Numbered from the stretch's first letter, positions 1 through 8,825 are shown. The stretch: DNA of 11,520 nucleotides from Funneliformis mosseae (GCA_910592005.1 CAJVPP010003482.1:1-11520), one strand, 5' to 3'. Translations and numbers: made by a program. The notes: generated from the sequence alone by a model not told the origin.

Positions 1-144
1 ACAAAATGCGCATTTATTAAGTTTGATTTATGTAAACAAACTCCGGAACGTCATGTGACCATAATATTATTAAGTTATGTAACGTTATTAGCATGTAATC
101 ACGCTTAAAAAGTGGTGTTCAGAGACTTTTGGTGACCCTTTGTA
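1..144. mobile_element. Probable terminal segment of a Tc1/mariner-like DNA transposon
   Basis: This stretch is clearly less AT-rich than what follows and keeps several CpG sites (near 9, 48, 82 and 102). Its right edge, read on the minus strand, starts TACAAAGGGTCACCAAAAGT. That resembles Tc1/mariner terminal inverted repeats, which typically begin TACA followed by a short G-rich block and a CAAAAGT-like motif, and which lie next to TA target sites. No transposase reading frame is visible in the 144 bases, and the rest of the element would lie left of the window. The call rests on terminus resemblance only. It could instead be a non-autonomous (MITE-like) copy or an unrelated palindrome. Confidence 0.4.
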
Positions 145-169
145 TTTACTACAGAGGGTATTCAAAAGT
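125..169. repeat. Facing pair of transposon-like terminal repeats (imperfect inverted repeat)
   Basis: The left arm (125-144) and right arm (150-169) are inverted copies matching at 16 of 20 positions, separated by five bases. Read outward from the centre, the left arm is TACAAAGGGTCACCAAAAGT on the minus strand and the right arm is TACAGAGGGTATTCAAAAGT on the plus strand. Differences are one base at position 5 and three consecutive bases at 11-13. Either two related elements abut here end to end, or this is one imperfect hairpin. The right arm leads into CpG-free, AT-decayed sequence, so it may belong to an older element. Confidence 0.5.
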
Positions 170-2250
170 TTTCAAATGATTTTCACTTAATATAAAATGG
201 AAATTTTTAATGCATAAATTTTCAAAGCTTATTTATTATTTTATTTAGAGCATAATAAGCTTTATATTTCATATTAAGTAACTAATACTTAGTTGTACTA
301 AAATCACCATCTGTATTCATTTTGGTATGCTATTAATTAATTTTCAATCAAACATTTTAGAATTTTCTTTCATTCATTTTGAACATATTTTTCAAGTTCA
401 ACAAAATTACTTGGCTTTTTCTTTTATTTGTAAATGTTTTTAATTCAGCCTACAATTTTTCAATCAGATTAAGGTTCAGAATTTTGGTAGATTAGAAAAG
501 GATATGTAAATCCTTTTCTATATAGAATATTACTGCAATTTTTGATCTATAAAGAGTAGCATTATTTTTCTGAAATAATTTATTTACATTTGAAAACATA
601 TGCTATATCATAAATACAATATATTTACAAAGTAATTCAATATATATAACTCCAGTTACTGATCCTTGTAATAGTATAATTGATTTCACTTCTTATCAAA
701 AAAAAAAACAACCCTAATGCATATGATTAAGCTATACTTAATTGTAATTGAAACACAAAAAAAAAGACTATTCTTTAACTGATTCTTTTCATACTTTATT
801 AGTGTAACTTTATTAAAATTAAATGAAAGTTAAATATCACCTTTGTTCAATAATTTTTAATCAAATTTTATATTTTAAATATTATGAAAGTAATACTACT
901 TTATTTATAGGTAAGATAAGAGGCTTAGTTATATATTACAATTTCTTAATTCAAGTAAATAAAATACATGACAAGTAGTATTTACAAAAATATTCTATCT
1001 TTTTTTTTAAAGCTCTTCATTATAATAGTACATAATTATCAATTTTGTATTTTTTATTTGTTACCAAATATTTAAGTCTTTAAACTAATTATTATTACTT
1101 AAATATGAACACTTAGAATCTATAAACTAGTTTTATTATATTATTTTAATATATTAAAACTGTTATTTTTTCACACCCAATAATATCTGCAATCTTTTAA
1201 TATAATTCTTTATATTAACAGTAATAAAATATTACTTCACATTATTCTGTAATTAATTCATTTATTCTTTTCATTTTTTACAAAGTATGGTAAAGTAAAA
1301 AAATCAGGTGATTTATAATATTATATATAAATTATAATATTTATATATAAATAAAAATAAGTATTGATTACTCCTTTTTATAGTTATTGATTACCAAAAA
1401 AATCATTTAAAAACTTTTAGGTACCTCTATATATTTTATATCAAAAAATATATAGCTTTCAAGTTTAAATTTTAATTAAATCTAATATATTAAAATTTAT
1501 ATAACAGTTACCTTTAAAAGTATTAAAATATGAAAAATATAAAGCATTTATAATGTTTAAATTAAAGTTTAAATTGTATATTATTATTTTATAATATTTT
1601 AAAATTAATTCTAAAGATAATTTTTCAAAAAATACTTAGGTTAAAATGAATTTAAGTATAAATTTATATTTATCTAAATGACTAGATACTAATATTTTCT
1701 CAAAATTTAAAATAAAAATACTAAAATTTGATAAAAAAAAAAAATATTATAAATATTTCAAATAAATTTTATAATTTCTATAAAAAAAAATTAAAATAAA
1801 AATGATTTATTCTTATTTAATATTTGGTATTCAATAGTAATATTAAATTGAATAAAAACCTATTGTAAATAGAAAATTTAAGATTAATATAAATAGAAAA
1901 ATTATTAATATTCTATATTCAATATATAAATCTTAGCATAATATTTTCATTATTAAAAAGATTTAAATATTAAAATTAAAAAAATTAATTGATTGTATAT
2001 ATTAATATTATAATATAAAATTTTAATATTCTACTAATTTTAAGTAATATTTTTATAAAAAATCTATATGTATTTGAAATTTTTATGCAAAATCTATATA
2101 AAATTTATTAAATTTATATAATTTTCATATAAAATTAATATAAAATTTAAAAAAAAAAATACTATACTTATTTAATTAATAATAGTTTAATTTATATTTG
2201 ATTCAAATTATTCTAAATATAATTTAATTTTGATTTGATATAATTTAAAA

Positions 2251-2272
2251 TTGATTTAAAATTGATCTAAAA
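2251..2272. repeat. Degenerate tandem 11-mer
   Basis: Two adjacent units, TTGATTTAAAA and TTGATCTAAAA, differ at one base (T/C), and a looser relative lies just upstream (about 2230-2250). This could be a fossil of a short tandem repeat, but in such AT-rich sequence chance similarity is likely. Confidence 0.3.
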
Positions 2273-2790
2273 AAATTATAGAAAAAATATATTGTATCTA
2301 TTTAACTAATATTGATTTAATTTTTTAAATTTATAACTACATATAAATAACTATATAATCTTATAATTATTTTATAATTAATAATTTTCATATATATTTC
2401 AAATTTTATTAAATACTTTTTAAATATCTATTTTTAATTTAATTTTAGAATTCTTATTTTATTCTTCTTAAATATTTTAACTATACTTAGTATAAAATAA
2501 TTAATTACTAATTAAATTATATTTTGACAGATATAATTATTTATTAATAATTTATAATAAATATCAAATTAACTAATTAATTTTAATATTATCAAAATTA
2601 ATTAATGTTAAAATATGATTTTAACTGCTTTTTATAATTGAAATATTAAATAACCAATAATTATTATATTTTAAAAATAAAAAATAATAATTTTTATAGT
2701 AAATATTTTAATTTTAATTTATAAGTATTATAAATTAAAATAATTTTTACTTAAATAAATAATTTTATTTATTTTTACAAATAAAACTAA

Positions 2791-2819
2791 AAAAATAAAA
2801 TAAAATAAAATAAAATAAA
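2791..2819. repeat. (TAAAA)n microsatellite
   Basis: Four perfect TAAAA units occupy 2796-2815, flanked by A-rich partial units. This is a simple sequence repeat of the kind common in AT-rich intergenic DNA. Confidence 0.8.
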
Positions 2820-3760
2820 TTTTATGTTTTTTAAACTAAATTAAATCAATATTTTTTAAAGTAATATTTAAAAATAATAGTATTAAAATTTTGATTTATA
2901 ATATTTAAAAAAAGCGATTTTTTAAGATAACAAAAAAAAATATAAACATAAAAAAAAATAAAAATAAATAAAACTAATACTTATGATAATAATATTATAT
3001 ATAAAATTTATTTTATTTATTAAAAATTAAAGTATTAATATTTAAAAAAGAAAAATAATAGAAATAATTATAAAAATTATATATTTTTTAATTATATATA
3101 ATAATAACTATCATAATAAGTTATTTTAAATAAATTTTTTAAAAATTTGTAAGTAATCTTAAATTTATTATATAATTAAAAAATAATGATATTATATATA
3201 CATAAATTAATTTAAAAAAAGTTTATTTTATAAAACTAAAATTAAAAAATTTATCATGAATAAATAAATAAAGTATGTGTAAACTTTTATAATTATAATT
3301 ATCTAAAAATAATATATATCTATAGATCTTTATATATAAATATATTATTATTAGATTTATTTGCTTGAATTTTTTATATTTGAACTATTTACTTTGATAA
3401 TTAATATTACATCAAAATTTACAACTTAAGTGAATTTTTATTATCTTATAAGCATTTACAATTCTTGAATCAATTATGCAATTTATTTATTAACAAATTT
3501 AAAAACAAATAATTTAATAATTCAATTAAAACAAAAATATTTATGAAATAATTTCTAGAAAAACCAGGTTTTAAGAAATTTTTAACTAAAATTAAGAGTT
3601 TAATGCATTTAATTTAATAATATCAAAAACTAAAATGCAATAAAAATCTTAATATGTATCAATGATTTTCAATGATTTATCATTTTGTCAATCAATTTTC
3701 TAATGTTTTATTGAATACTTATATATAATCATAAATCTTTAAAAAAATTTATAACAAAAA

Positions 3761-4251
3761 GTTACCATATGATCAATAATGTGCATTAAATGAAAAAAGC
3801 CAAACATTAATTTGTGGGATGCAATATGTGATACGAGATCCATAGAGAAATTTCTTTAAGAAATGATTGTCGATCAAATAGTGATACTCAAGGCAAAAAA
3901 AAATTAACCAACCTTTCGCGTCAAATTCAAAAAAATTAAGGTATTATACCTTTAACATATTTCAATAAAAAGATTTTTTGTTTTTTTAAAAAAAAAGTTT
4001 AAAATTAAGGATGACGATAGGAAACGTGTTCTTGAAAAGTGATTTTTAGCAACCAGCCAAATGGATTTAAGGTTAAAAATGGTAAAAATCTTTAATAATT
4101 ATATTTGATCATGTAGTGACACAGAATTTTTGGTCACAATGACGAAATTTAAATAGCGAGCAGATCGTTATTTTAATAAATTTTTTAATCTGAAATTTTT
4201 TTCTTTAAAAACCTATAAACAATTTATATATAAAGTTAGGGATTTTTAACA
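3761..4251 (+). promoter_or_regulatory. Upstream region of the Mit_KHE1-like gene
   Basis: Base composition becomes more balanced here and CpG reappears (for example 3834, 3872, 3918-3920 and several in 4013-4167), which fits promoter and leader sequence of an expressed gene. TATA-like strings occur at 4225-4234, ending about 18 bases before the ATG, and TATAAA lies at 4214-4219. In a genome this AT-rich neither is diagnostic, and the nearer one would leave almost no leader. No open frame longer than a few codons is convincing here. The transcription start cannot be placed. Confidence 0.35.
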
Positions 4252-5223
4252 ATGAAAATATTTGCAATACCAATAATAAAAAATCGTACAACATATTATT
4301 GTCATCATAAATCAAAAAAAGCAACAACATTAACAAAATTAACAAATTATGCAACAAAAAAATGGGATGCATTGTCAAATGTTGATAAGAAGAGTTTAAA
4401 AGGTAGAATTTATATAACGGGACAAAGATTATTGGATAAAATGGATTATCAAGAATATTTTCTTAAAGGTGTTCCTATGAGGGAAGAAAGGGGCGATGAT
4501 AAAAGTTCAGTAAGTCTTTTATTAGATTAATGATTCTTTTTAAAAATTTCAAAAAAAATAATTCATACCGATTAATTTTCCCTCTCCCTTAGGTGCCTTT
4601 ATTGTATCCTTCTGACGTAATTACACCCGAACTAACAGTCGATAGCCTTCAACGATTGTTAGAGAGTAGACTACCGTATCATCGAAAATACATGATTTAC
4701 TCTGCATTATTTGTTCCTTTATCATCCACATTTACGATAGTTCCTATTTTACCTAATATACCATTATTCTATAATCTATTCCGCTTGTACAGTCATTATA
4801 AAGGTAAGTGCAGTAAAAAGTCCAAAGATTATTTCATAAATAAATTTATGAATTAAATACCTTTATTTTCTCAAAAAACATTTTGTAGCATATAAAGGAG
4901 CACAACATTTGTCTCATGTAATAAATGATAAAAGGCTTGTCCCAACAGAATCAAAGGAATTAAATAGAATTTATAATGGATTAGATTTAAATGATAGTAA
5001 TAATGCTATTGATGAACAAAGAATTCATAACATTGCGAAAAAATTCGGTTTAATCGCATTGGAAGTTGATGTTAAAAGAGCAAGACATCAAATTTTAGAA
5101 AAAATAAAAAAAGAATCACAACAAGAAAAGGTGATTGATGGTGATGTCTCAAACCTGAATGGTATTCAAAAAACGAATAGTAAAGTTCATAATGGCAAAA
5201 AGACTTTAGACAATGAAACTTGA
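4252..5223 (+). CDS. Mitochondrial K+/H+ exchange-related protein (Mit_KHE1 family, yeast YDL183C-like), three exons
   Basis: Joining exons 4252-4509, 4593-4803 and 4889-5223 gives 268 codons (267 residues) with no internal stop. The start ATG opens with MKIFAIPI, the family's typical N-terminus. Residues 37-75 hold the family signature: a KKW, a Lys-rich segment, an amphipathic helix, then LKGVP. Exon 2 continues into LLYPS (89-93), followed by a mostly hydrophobic, Pro-containing stretch at about 120-149 that is the likely membrane segment. Then comes a basic/aromatic LYSHYK and, across intron 2, GAQHL (160-164), also typical of the family. Residues about 197-238 are charged and helical, perhaps a coiled coil, and the last 25 are Lys/Asn-rich. 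From family knowledge, the yeast relative was linked to mitochondrial K+/H+ exchange together with the LETM1 homologues, so an inner-membrane role is inferred. No cleavable presequence is obvious. Family confidence is high; biochemical function is less certain. Confidence 0.86.
4510..4592 (+). other. Intron 1 of the Mit_KHE1-like gene
   Basis: The donor GTAAGT at 4510 and a pyrimidine-rich acceptor (TCCCTCTCCCTTAG) ending at 4592 define an 83-base phase-0 intron. Reading through the donor reaches a stop after six codons. Splicing joins the two halves of the conserved domain in frame (residue 86 to 87). Confidence 0.88.
4804..4888 (+). other. Intron 2 of the Mit_KHE1-like gene
   Basis: The donor GTAAGT at 4804 and acceptor TTTTGTAG ending at 4888 give an 85-base phase-1 intron. 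The split codon becomes GCA (Ala157). Splicing places the basic/aromatic LYSHYK directly before AYKGAQHL, as expected for the family, whereas unspliced reading ends at 4856. Confidence 0.87.
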
Positions 5224-5228
5224 TGAGA

Positions 5229-5270
5229 AATAAATTCACCAATAAATCATTAAACTTTACCATTTATTGG
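5229..5270 (+). terminator. 3' end of gene 1: AATAAA signals and a perfect hairpin
   Basis: AATAAA occurs at 5229-5234 and 5241-5246, within 25 bases of the stop codon. The second lies in the left arm of a perfect 9-bp inverted repeat, CCAATAAAT (5239-5247) and ATTTATTGG (5262-5270), with a 14-base loop. The AATAAA strings fit eukaryotic polyadenylation signals. The hairpin could affect 3' processing or stability, or be a chance product of AT-rich sequence, although two G:C pairs close its base. Cleavage this near the stop would make a very short 3' UTR. Confidence 0.4.
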
Positions 5271-5736
5271 ATAAACTCCAAAGTTGTAGAGATGTTGAAT
5301 TTTACCATTTTAATTGTTTGAATTTATTGGAAATTTTTTTTCCTTGCAATAGTTAGAATTATGAATATGTAAAATTATAGAATTTTAATTTTCCAAAAAT
5401 AATTGGAATCATACAAAATTTTAATTGGTTTGTATGAGTGCTTTTTTTACAATCATTCAATTTATATAAAAAAAAGAATTAATGCTGATTTACGCGTCTA
5501 TCAAAATTTTGTACATCATATCGAGAAAAAAAAAATCGTTCTATTGAAGATTAAGATCCACTTTCCTAATCAGAATGCTAATAAATTAAAAGCAATCAAA
5601 TCAAGTTAGATTATGTATGATTGCATAGTAATTGTGCGAAACAATATTCATTCAGTTTATCATGAACGTAAAATATTCTTTTTAAAAAAAGAATGCACAA
5701 TTTATTTTTAGCTAATATTGGCGTTTATCTAGGAGT
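5271..5736. other. Intergenic region between the two genes (first part)
   Basis: AT-rich sequence with no convincing gene. One 68-codon open stretch (5403-5609, + strand) has no ATG start, begins only at TTG after an in-frame stop, and shows no recognisable domain, so it is treated as chance. The segment 5610-5736 is also without feature apart from A and T runs. Confidence 0.6.
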
Positions 5737-5758
5737 AGTCATGCGGAGTAAGTCATGC
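5737..5758. repeat. Direct repeat AGTCATGC x2 upstream of gene 2
   Basis: AGTCATGC occurs at 5737-5744 and again at 5751-5758, a 14-base spacing. It lies in a locally GC- and CpG-richer patch (about 5720-5800) that also holds TTCGTACTTCGTCG. The position is 213-234 bases before the gene 2 ATG. This could be a paired transcription-factor site, but no known binding motif is claimed. Confidence 0.4.
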
Positions 5759-5857
5759 ACGTTCGTACTTCGTCGAAAAAAAGGTTTCTTTATCGAATGT
5801 TGTACAAATATGTAGTGTTATATTTTACTGCGGTGTAGGACAAATTTTGTTTTTTGA

Positions 5858-5866
5858 ATATATAAA
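5858..5866 (+). promoter_or_regulatory. TATA-like box for gene 2
   Basis: ATATATAAA at 5858-5866 sits 105 bases before the ATG, downstream of the CpG-containing patch and upstream of an A-rich leader. The position is plausible for a core promoter with a leader of some 70-80 bases. TATA-like strings are common in this composition. Confidence 0.35.
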
Positions 5867-5970
5867 CACAAAAAAAAAAGAAAATTGTTAAAAATTGATT
5901 TTTTAATTTAAATTTGATGACACAATTTTCTCGATATAGACAACACCACTAAAAAGAAAAAAAAAAAGTA

Positions 5971-6768
5971 ATGAAGATACAAAACGTAATTCTAATAACT
6001 TCCCTTTTAATACTTCAAGTAAGATACTAGTTTTTTTTTTTATTTTTTGAAGAAAAAATTCGTTTAATTATTAAAGTATTATTGTAATTTTTGAATTAGA
6101 TTATATGTATAACATCACAAAATATAGTGGGCTCGGTAATATTTCCATACAACACTGTAGAAGTCCCACAAAATAACGGAACATGGTTTCTATGTTCAGA
6201 AGAACCAACAAAATATGTCAGTAAGTATCAAATTTGTGCCAATTCTCCTAAGATTTAACGTTAATTAGGTCTGAAATTCTAAAAAAAAAACATAAAAAAA
6301 ATCTTTTCTCAAGGCTATAGCGTAAGAGTGGTAGATGGTACATTGCCGTTAACCGAGCCGGAATTTGGTACAAAAAAAGAAGGGTACAATGCACCACTCC
6401 TGACAGCACCACATGAAGGAATAACCGCCCAAATACGTTATACATCATCATATAGATTCTTACCTTCTTTATCTTGTTATATGAACTTTGTAACTTTGTG
6501 TGATCAGGATACTGGAAATTATTTAATGAAAGATAACGAATATTATTGTTTGGTCTTGATGAATCCTGCCCCTGTGGTACAACGTGTAAATGTCACCGTC
6601 TCTTTTAATAGTTCAGTGTTTGATAGTGCATTTACGAGTGATAATAAACCTGGTGGAAATTCGGTTTCAAGAACACTTAGTAGAGATTCCTTATTAGAAT
6701 TTAGTTCAAGTAAAATGCTTTTAGCAATAATTAGTTACCTGTTCATATTTCGATTCGAAATCTTATAA
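5971..6768 (+). CDS. Secreted, probably surface-anchored protein of unknown function, three exons
   Basis: Exons 5971-6018, 6100-6220 and 6314-6768 join to 208 codons (207 residues). The N-terminus, MKIQNVILITSLLILQ followed by IICITSQ, is a classic signal peptide, with cleavage likely near residues 20-24. The mature chain has four cysteines (48, 111, 119, 135), enough for two disulfides, and three N-glycosylation sequons (Asn42, Asn149, Asn155). Residues 132-155 alternate hydrophobic and polar residues (YYCLVLMNPAPVV, then VNVTVSF), which suggests beta-strands of a beta-sandwich. After a Ser-rich stretch (about 170-189, SSS at 187-189) the protein ends in a hydrophobic tail (191-207). This fits either a GPI signal with a Ser attachment site or a C-terminal membrane anchor, though the Arg and Glu near the end are atypical for GPI. 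I do not recognise the family. In a mycorrhizal fungus it would be a candidate cell-surface or effector-like protein, which is inference only. Confidence 0.75.
6019..6099 (+). other. Intron 1 of gene 2
   Basis: Donor GTAAGA at 6019 and acceptor TTGAATTAG ending at 6099 give an 81-base phase-0 intron, with a T-run after the donor. Joining completes the hydrophobic core of the signal peptide (LLILQ to IICIT), which supports the splice. The unspliced frame meets a stop (TAA) at 6020. Confidence 0.75.
6221..6313 (+). other. Intron 2 of gene 2
   Basis: Donor GTAAGT at 6221 and acceptor TCTTTTCTCAAG ending at 6313 give a 93-base phase-1 intron. The split codon becomes AGC (Ser57). An alternative AG at 6319-6320 would shift the frame against the long exon 3, so 6313 is preferred. 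Confidence 0.8.
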
Positions 6769-6821
6769 AAAATATATAATTTATATATATATCTAATTTA
6801 AATACTTGTAATTTTTTTTTT

Positions 6822-6838
6822 GTTGTCGTTGTCGTTGT
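6822..6838. repeat. (GTTGTC) short tandem repeat
   Basis: Two full units of GTTGTC and most of a third lie just downstream of gene 2, after a T-run. It is a minor microsatellite, probably within or near the 3' untranslated region. Confidence 0.6.
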
Positions 6839-6933
6839 AATTATTTTATTTAATTTCAAATTATTTTATTTTAAAAAAAAAATAAAATAAAAAAAGATTT
6901 ATTTAAGTTAGAAAACGCGCTATACGATTTTTC

Positions 6934-6939
6934 AATAAA
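6934..6939 (+). terminator. Candidate polyadenylation signal of gene 2
   Basis: AATAAA at 6934-6939, followed by a GT-containing stretch (GTTGATTTTAGAGTTTGTTG), sits 166 bases after the stop codon. It is the most typical candidate. Earlier AATAAA-like strings within the A-rich run at 6879-6892 could serve instead. Confidence 0.4.
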
Positions 6940-6959
6940 AGTTGATTTTAGAGTTTGTT

Positions 6960-7540
6960 GTAATCGTTTTTAAAGATCATAATTATACAAACTAAACAAA
7001 TAAAGGTTATCTATTATCTCAAAAAATAGGCCGCAAAAATTTGTTTTGGGACCATGAAAATAAAATGGTTGGATTTAGATACAAAGTGTAAGTTACTAGT
7101 AAGAACGTAAGAAAATCTACCACGGAATACAGTTCATCTGAGAAACACACGTATTGCGTTGTTAAAAGGTGTCAATGCTTACAATAAAATTTTTTTTTTT
7201 AATTCGGCGTCCATTATTCGGACCAACGAATTATATTTTATGTGAAAATTTTCGCCATACAATTAATGCCAAGCAACAATATACAGGATATATGTTAACT
7301 AATCAGCAACAGCTTAGATTCTAATTACGATGCTATTCTAGCTAAAAATAATAAATCATAATTAATATGTTAAAAGAATTAAAATTTTCATAATATTTCA
7401 AGAATAAAAATTTGACTTGCAACTTTATATAAAATTCATTAATAAAAATTGTAGCTATATGTGATCTTTTATTTAAAAAAAAATTTTATTTATTCGGGTT
7501 TATTATAAATTGCACGTGTATTTACTTTTGTTGGGGACTG
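6960..7540. other. Non-coding stretch after gene 2
   Basis: No gene is supportable. A 19-codon ATG frame at 7054-7110 is too short and contains no recognisable motif. Composition is intermediate, with CpG sites around 7031, 7105, 7121, 7149-7156 and 7205-7219, so this sequence is less decayed than the flanks. A T-run of about a dozen bases lies at 7189-7200. Confidence 0.5.
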
Positions 7541-7860
7541 TAAATAGCTTAACGCGCAAACCAAAACGGCCTAGAGTAGATATATGTCAAATAAATGAAC
7601 CTATTGTGCATTAGGTAGAAACTGGTCAAGATTTAAATCAACCTTAGCGCATATTACCAAATCCGATGACATTCTCATTCGGTTACAAAACCATACTCTC
7701 TGAAACGGTTGGCAATTAAGGAAGGACAAAATAGGACATATCAACGATTTCCTTTAACTTGGCTTGATTCCATGACTTGTCCCAATGGTAATCTGAAATA
7801 GGGTATCGGAAAGAATTAACAAATTAATCGATTCAAACCACTTTTTGGGGGCGACAAACT
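7541..7860. other. GC-richer island of unknown origin
   Basis: This block is visibly richer in G and C than its surroundings and holds many CpG sites (for example ACGCGC near 7550, ACGG 7566, GGCGAC near 7850). One forward frame is open for 34 codons (7599-7700) and, after a TGA, for 17 more (to 7754). The other frames have frequent stops. I recognise no protein, RNA or repeat family. It may be a fragment of a young repeat, a decayed gene, or a regulatory or non-coding transcript region. Confidence 0.3.
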
Positions 7861-8469
7861 TTACTAATTTTCGTGAAATTATATTTTGCAATTTTTTTAA
7901 CATAGCTGATAATGAACTCTTCAATTCTTTTTGCGAATGGTAGATAAATCATTATTGCTAAATTTTTAAAACTTTATAATTAACTATCTATGAATAATTA
8001 AAGAATTAGATAGTAGAGATAAAATAATCAATATTAAAAAGAGTGCAGATTTCTTATAAGTTAGTTCTAAGTAATAGCAAAAAAGAAATAATATAAGTCA
8101 TTTAAGAATATCAAGAACAGATCTATTCAGTCTCAATTGACACGTTTATGAAACAAAGTTATTAGCATAATATTTGTATAATAGAAAAGAATAAAAAAAT
8201 TTGAAGTAATTATTGTTTATATATAAGTAGGTTTACTTTATTAATTAATAATTAGTTACTGAAATCATTAATAATAAAGTTATTTAAAAAATTAAGATAT
8301 TATGATTTTATAAGCAATCAATTAATTACTAATCTTCTAAATTATCCTATTTTCTTTATCATTATAAATTTATTTTAATAAGATATTTTCAAATTATTTT
8401 TTTTAATAAAAATAGTATCATATATTGTAACTCTAAACACAACTAACTAAATATCTTTTATATTGACTA
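7861..8469. other. AT-rich non-coding stretch
   Basis: I see no open frame, RNA fold or repeat of note. Composition returns to strongly AT-rich, with stops in all frames and almost no CpG after about 7935. Confidence 0.6.
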
Positions 8470-8487
8470 GCAGGCAAATTTGCCTGC
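8470..8487. repeat. Perfect 18-bp palindrome
   Basis: GCAGGCAAATTTGCCTGC equals its own reverse complement over all 18 bases. With eight G/C positions in a strongly AT-rich background it stands out sharply. It lies about 400 bases before the first recognisable exon of the transposon-related pseudogene, on its 5' side, so it could be a transposon terminal or sub-terminal repeat or a transposase binding site. The matching far end would lie right of the window, so this cannot be tested here. Confidence 0.6.
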
Positions 8488-8744
8488 AAACTTAAAAAAA
8501 AGTGTTAATCTTTTAATAAAATATTAAATATTAATTTTAGTAATATAGTAATTATATAAAATATATATTTTAATATATATTTTATCTATTTTATTAAAAG
8601 AAATTTTAAGTTTATTAAGAAGTTTTTTAAATAATTCAATTTTTAAAATTAAGTTTTAAAAATTTATTATAAGAATTTATTAAAATCATATACTTGCAAA
8701 CTAATTGATCACTTTACTATTAATAAAAGTTATAAAATTTCTAA

Positions 8745-8825
8745 AAATTACAATAATTAATTGCAGATTCACATGTGACTAATAGAAATTACAATAATAA
8801 ATGCAGTGTTAAATACAATAATAAA
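8745..8825. repeat. Short direct repeats before the pseudogene
   Basis: AAATTACAATAAT followed shortly by GCAG occurs at 8745-8766 and 8786-8806, 41 bases apart. A third, shorter relative (AAATACAATAATAAA) lies at 8811-8825. The copies could be iterated sub-terminal motifs of a mobile element, or a small local duplication. Confidence 0.45.

Larger units (their letters stand above)
190..3760. other. AT desert without supportable genes
   Basis: This 3.5-kb stretch is almost entirely A and T, most extreme between about 1500 and 3350, with many A or T runs and stops in all frames. I found no open reading frame, tRNA-like fold or convincing terminal repeat in it. By reading every line I see a single CpG (near 2914) between about 105 and 3833. 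The texture fits very old repeats that have decayed by C-to-T change, but no parent element can be recognised. A centromeric or other structural role cannot be excluded from sequence alone. Confidence 0.75.

Noticed and set aside
1500..3350. AT desert considered as a mitochondrial DNA insertion
   Set aside because: No mitochondrial gene, tRNA or rRNA fragment was recognisable, and extreme AT content alone is not evidence of organellar origin.
4116..4137. GTGAC...GTCAC inverted repeat upstream of gene 1, considered as a transposon end or operator
   Set aside because: The arms are only 5 bp and flanking bases do not extend the match; chance is a sufficient explanation.
5072..5263. Minus-strand open frame of 63 codons
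   Set aside because: It lies opposite exon 3 of the Mit_KHE1-like gene and shows no domain; it is a shadow of the real coding frame.
5403..5609. Plus-strand open frame of 68 codons between the genes
   Set aside because: It has no ATG, is preceded closely by an in-frame stop, is rich in Lys/Ile/Asn as expected for random AT-rich DNA, and shows no splice-linked extension that makes sense.
6248..6451. Minus-strand open frame of 67 codons
   Set aside because: It overlaps intron 2 and exon 3 of gene 2 on the opposite strand and has no recognisable feature, so it is a shadow frame.
7054..7110. Short ATG frame, with GTAAGT-like string at 7087-7092
   Set aside because: Eighteen residues only. No downstream exon could be found to join it to, and no motif supports coding.
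7820..7850. T-arm-like string on the minus strand (GGTTTGAATCG), considered as part of a tRNA
   Set aside because: No matching acceptor, D or anticodon stems could be built around it on either side.
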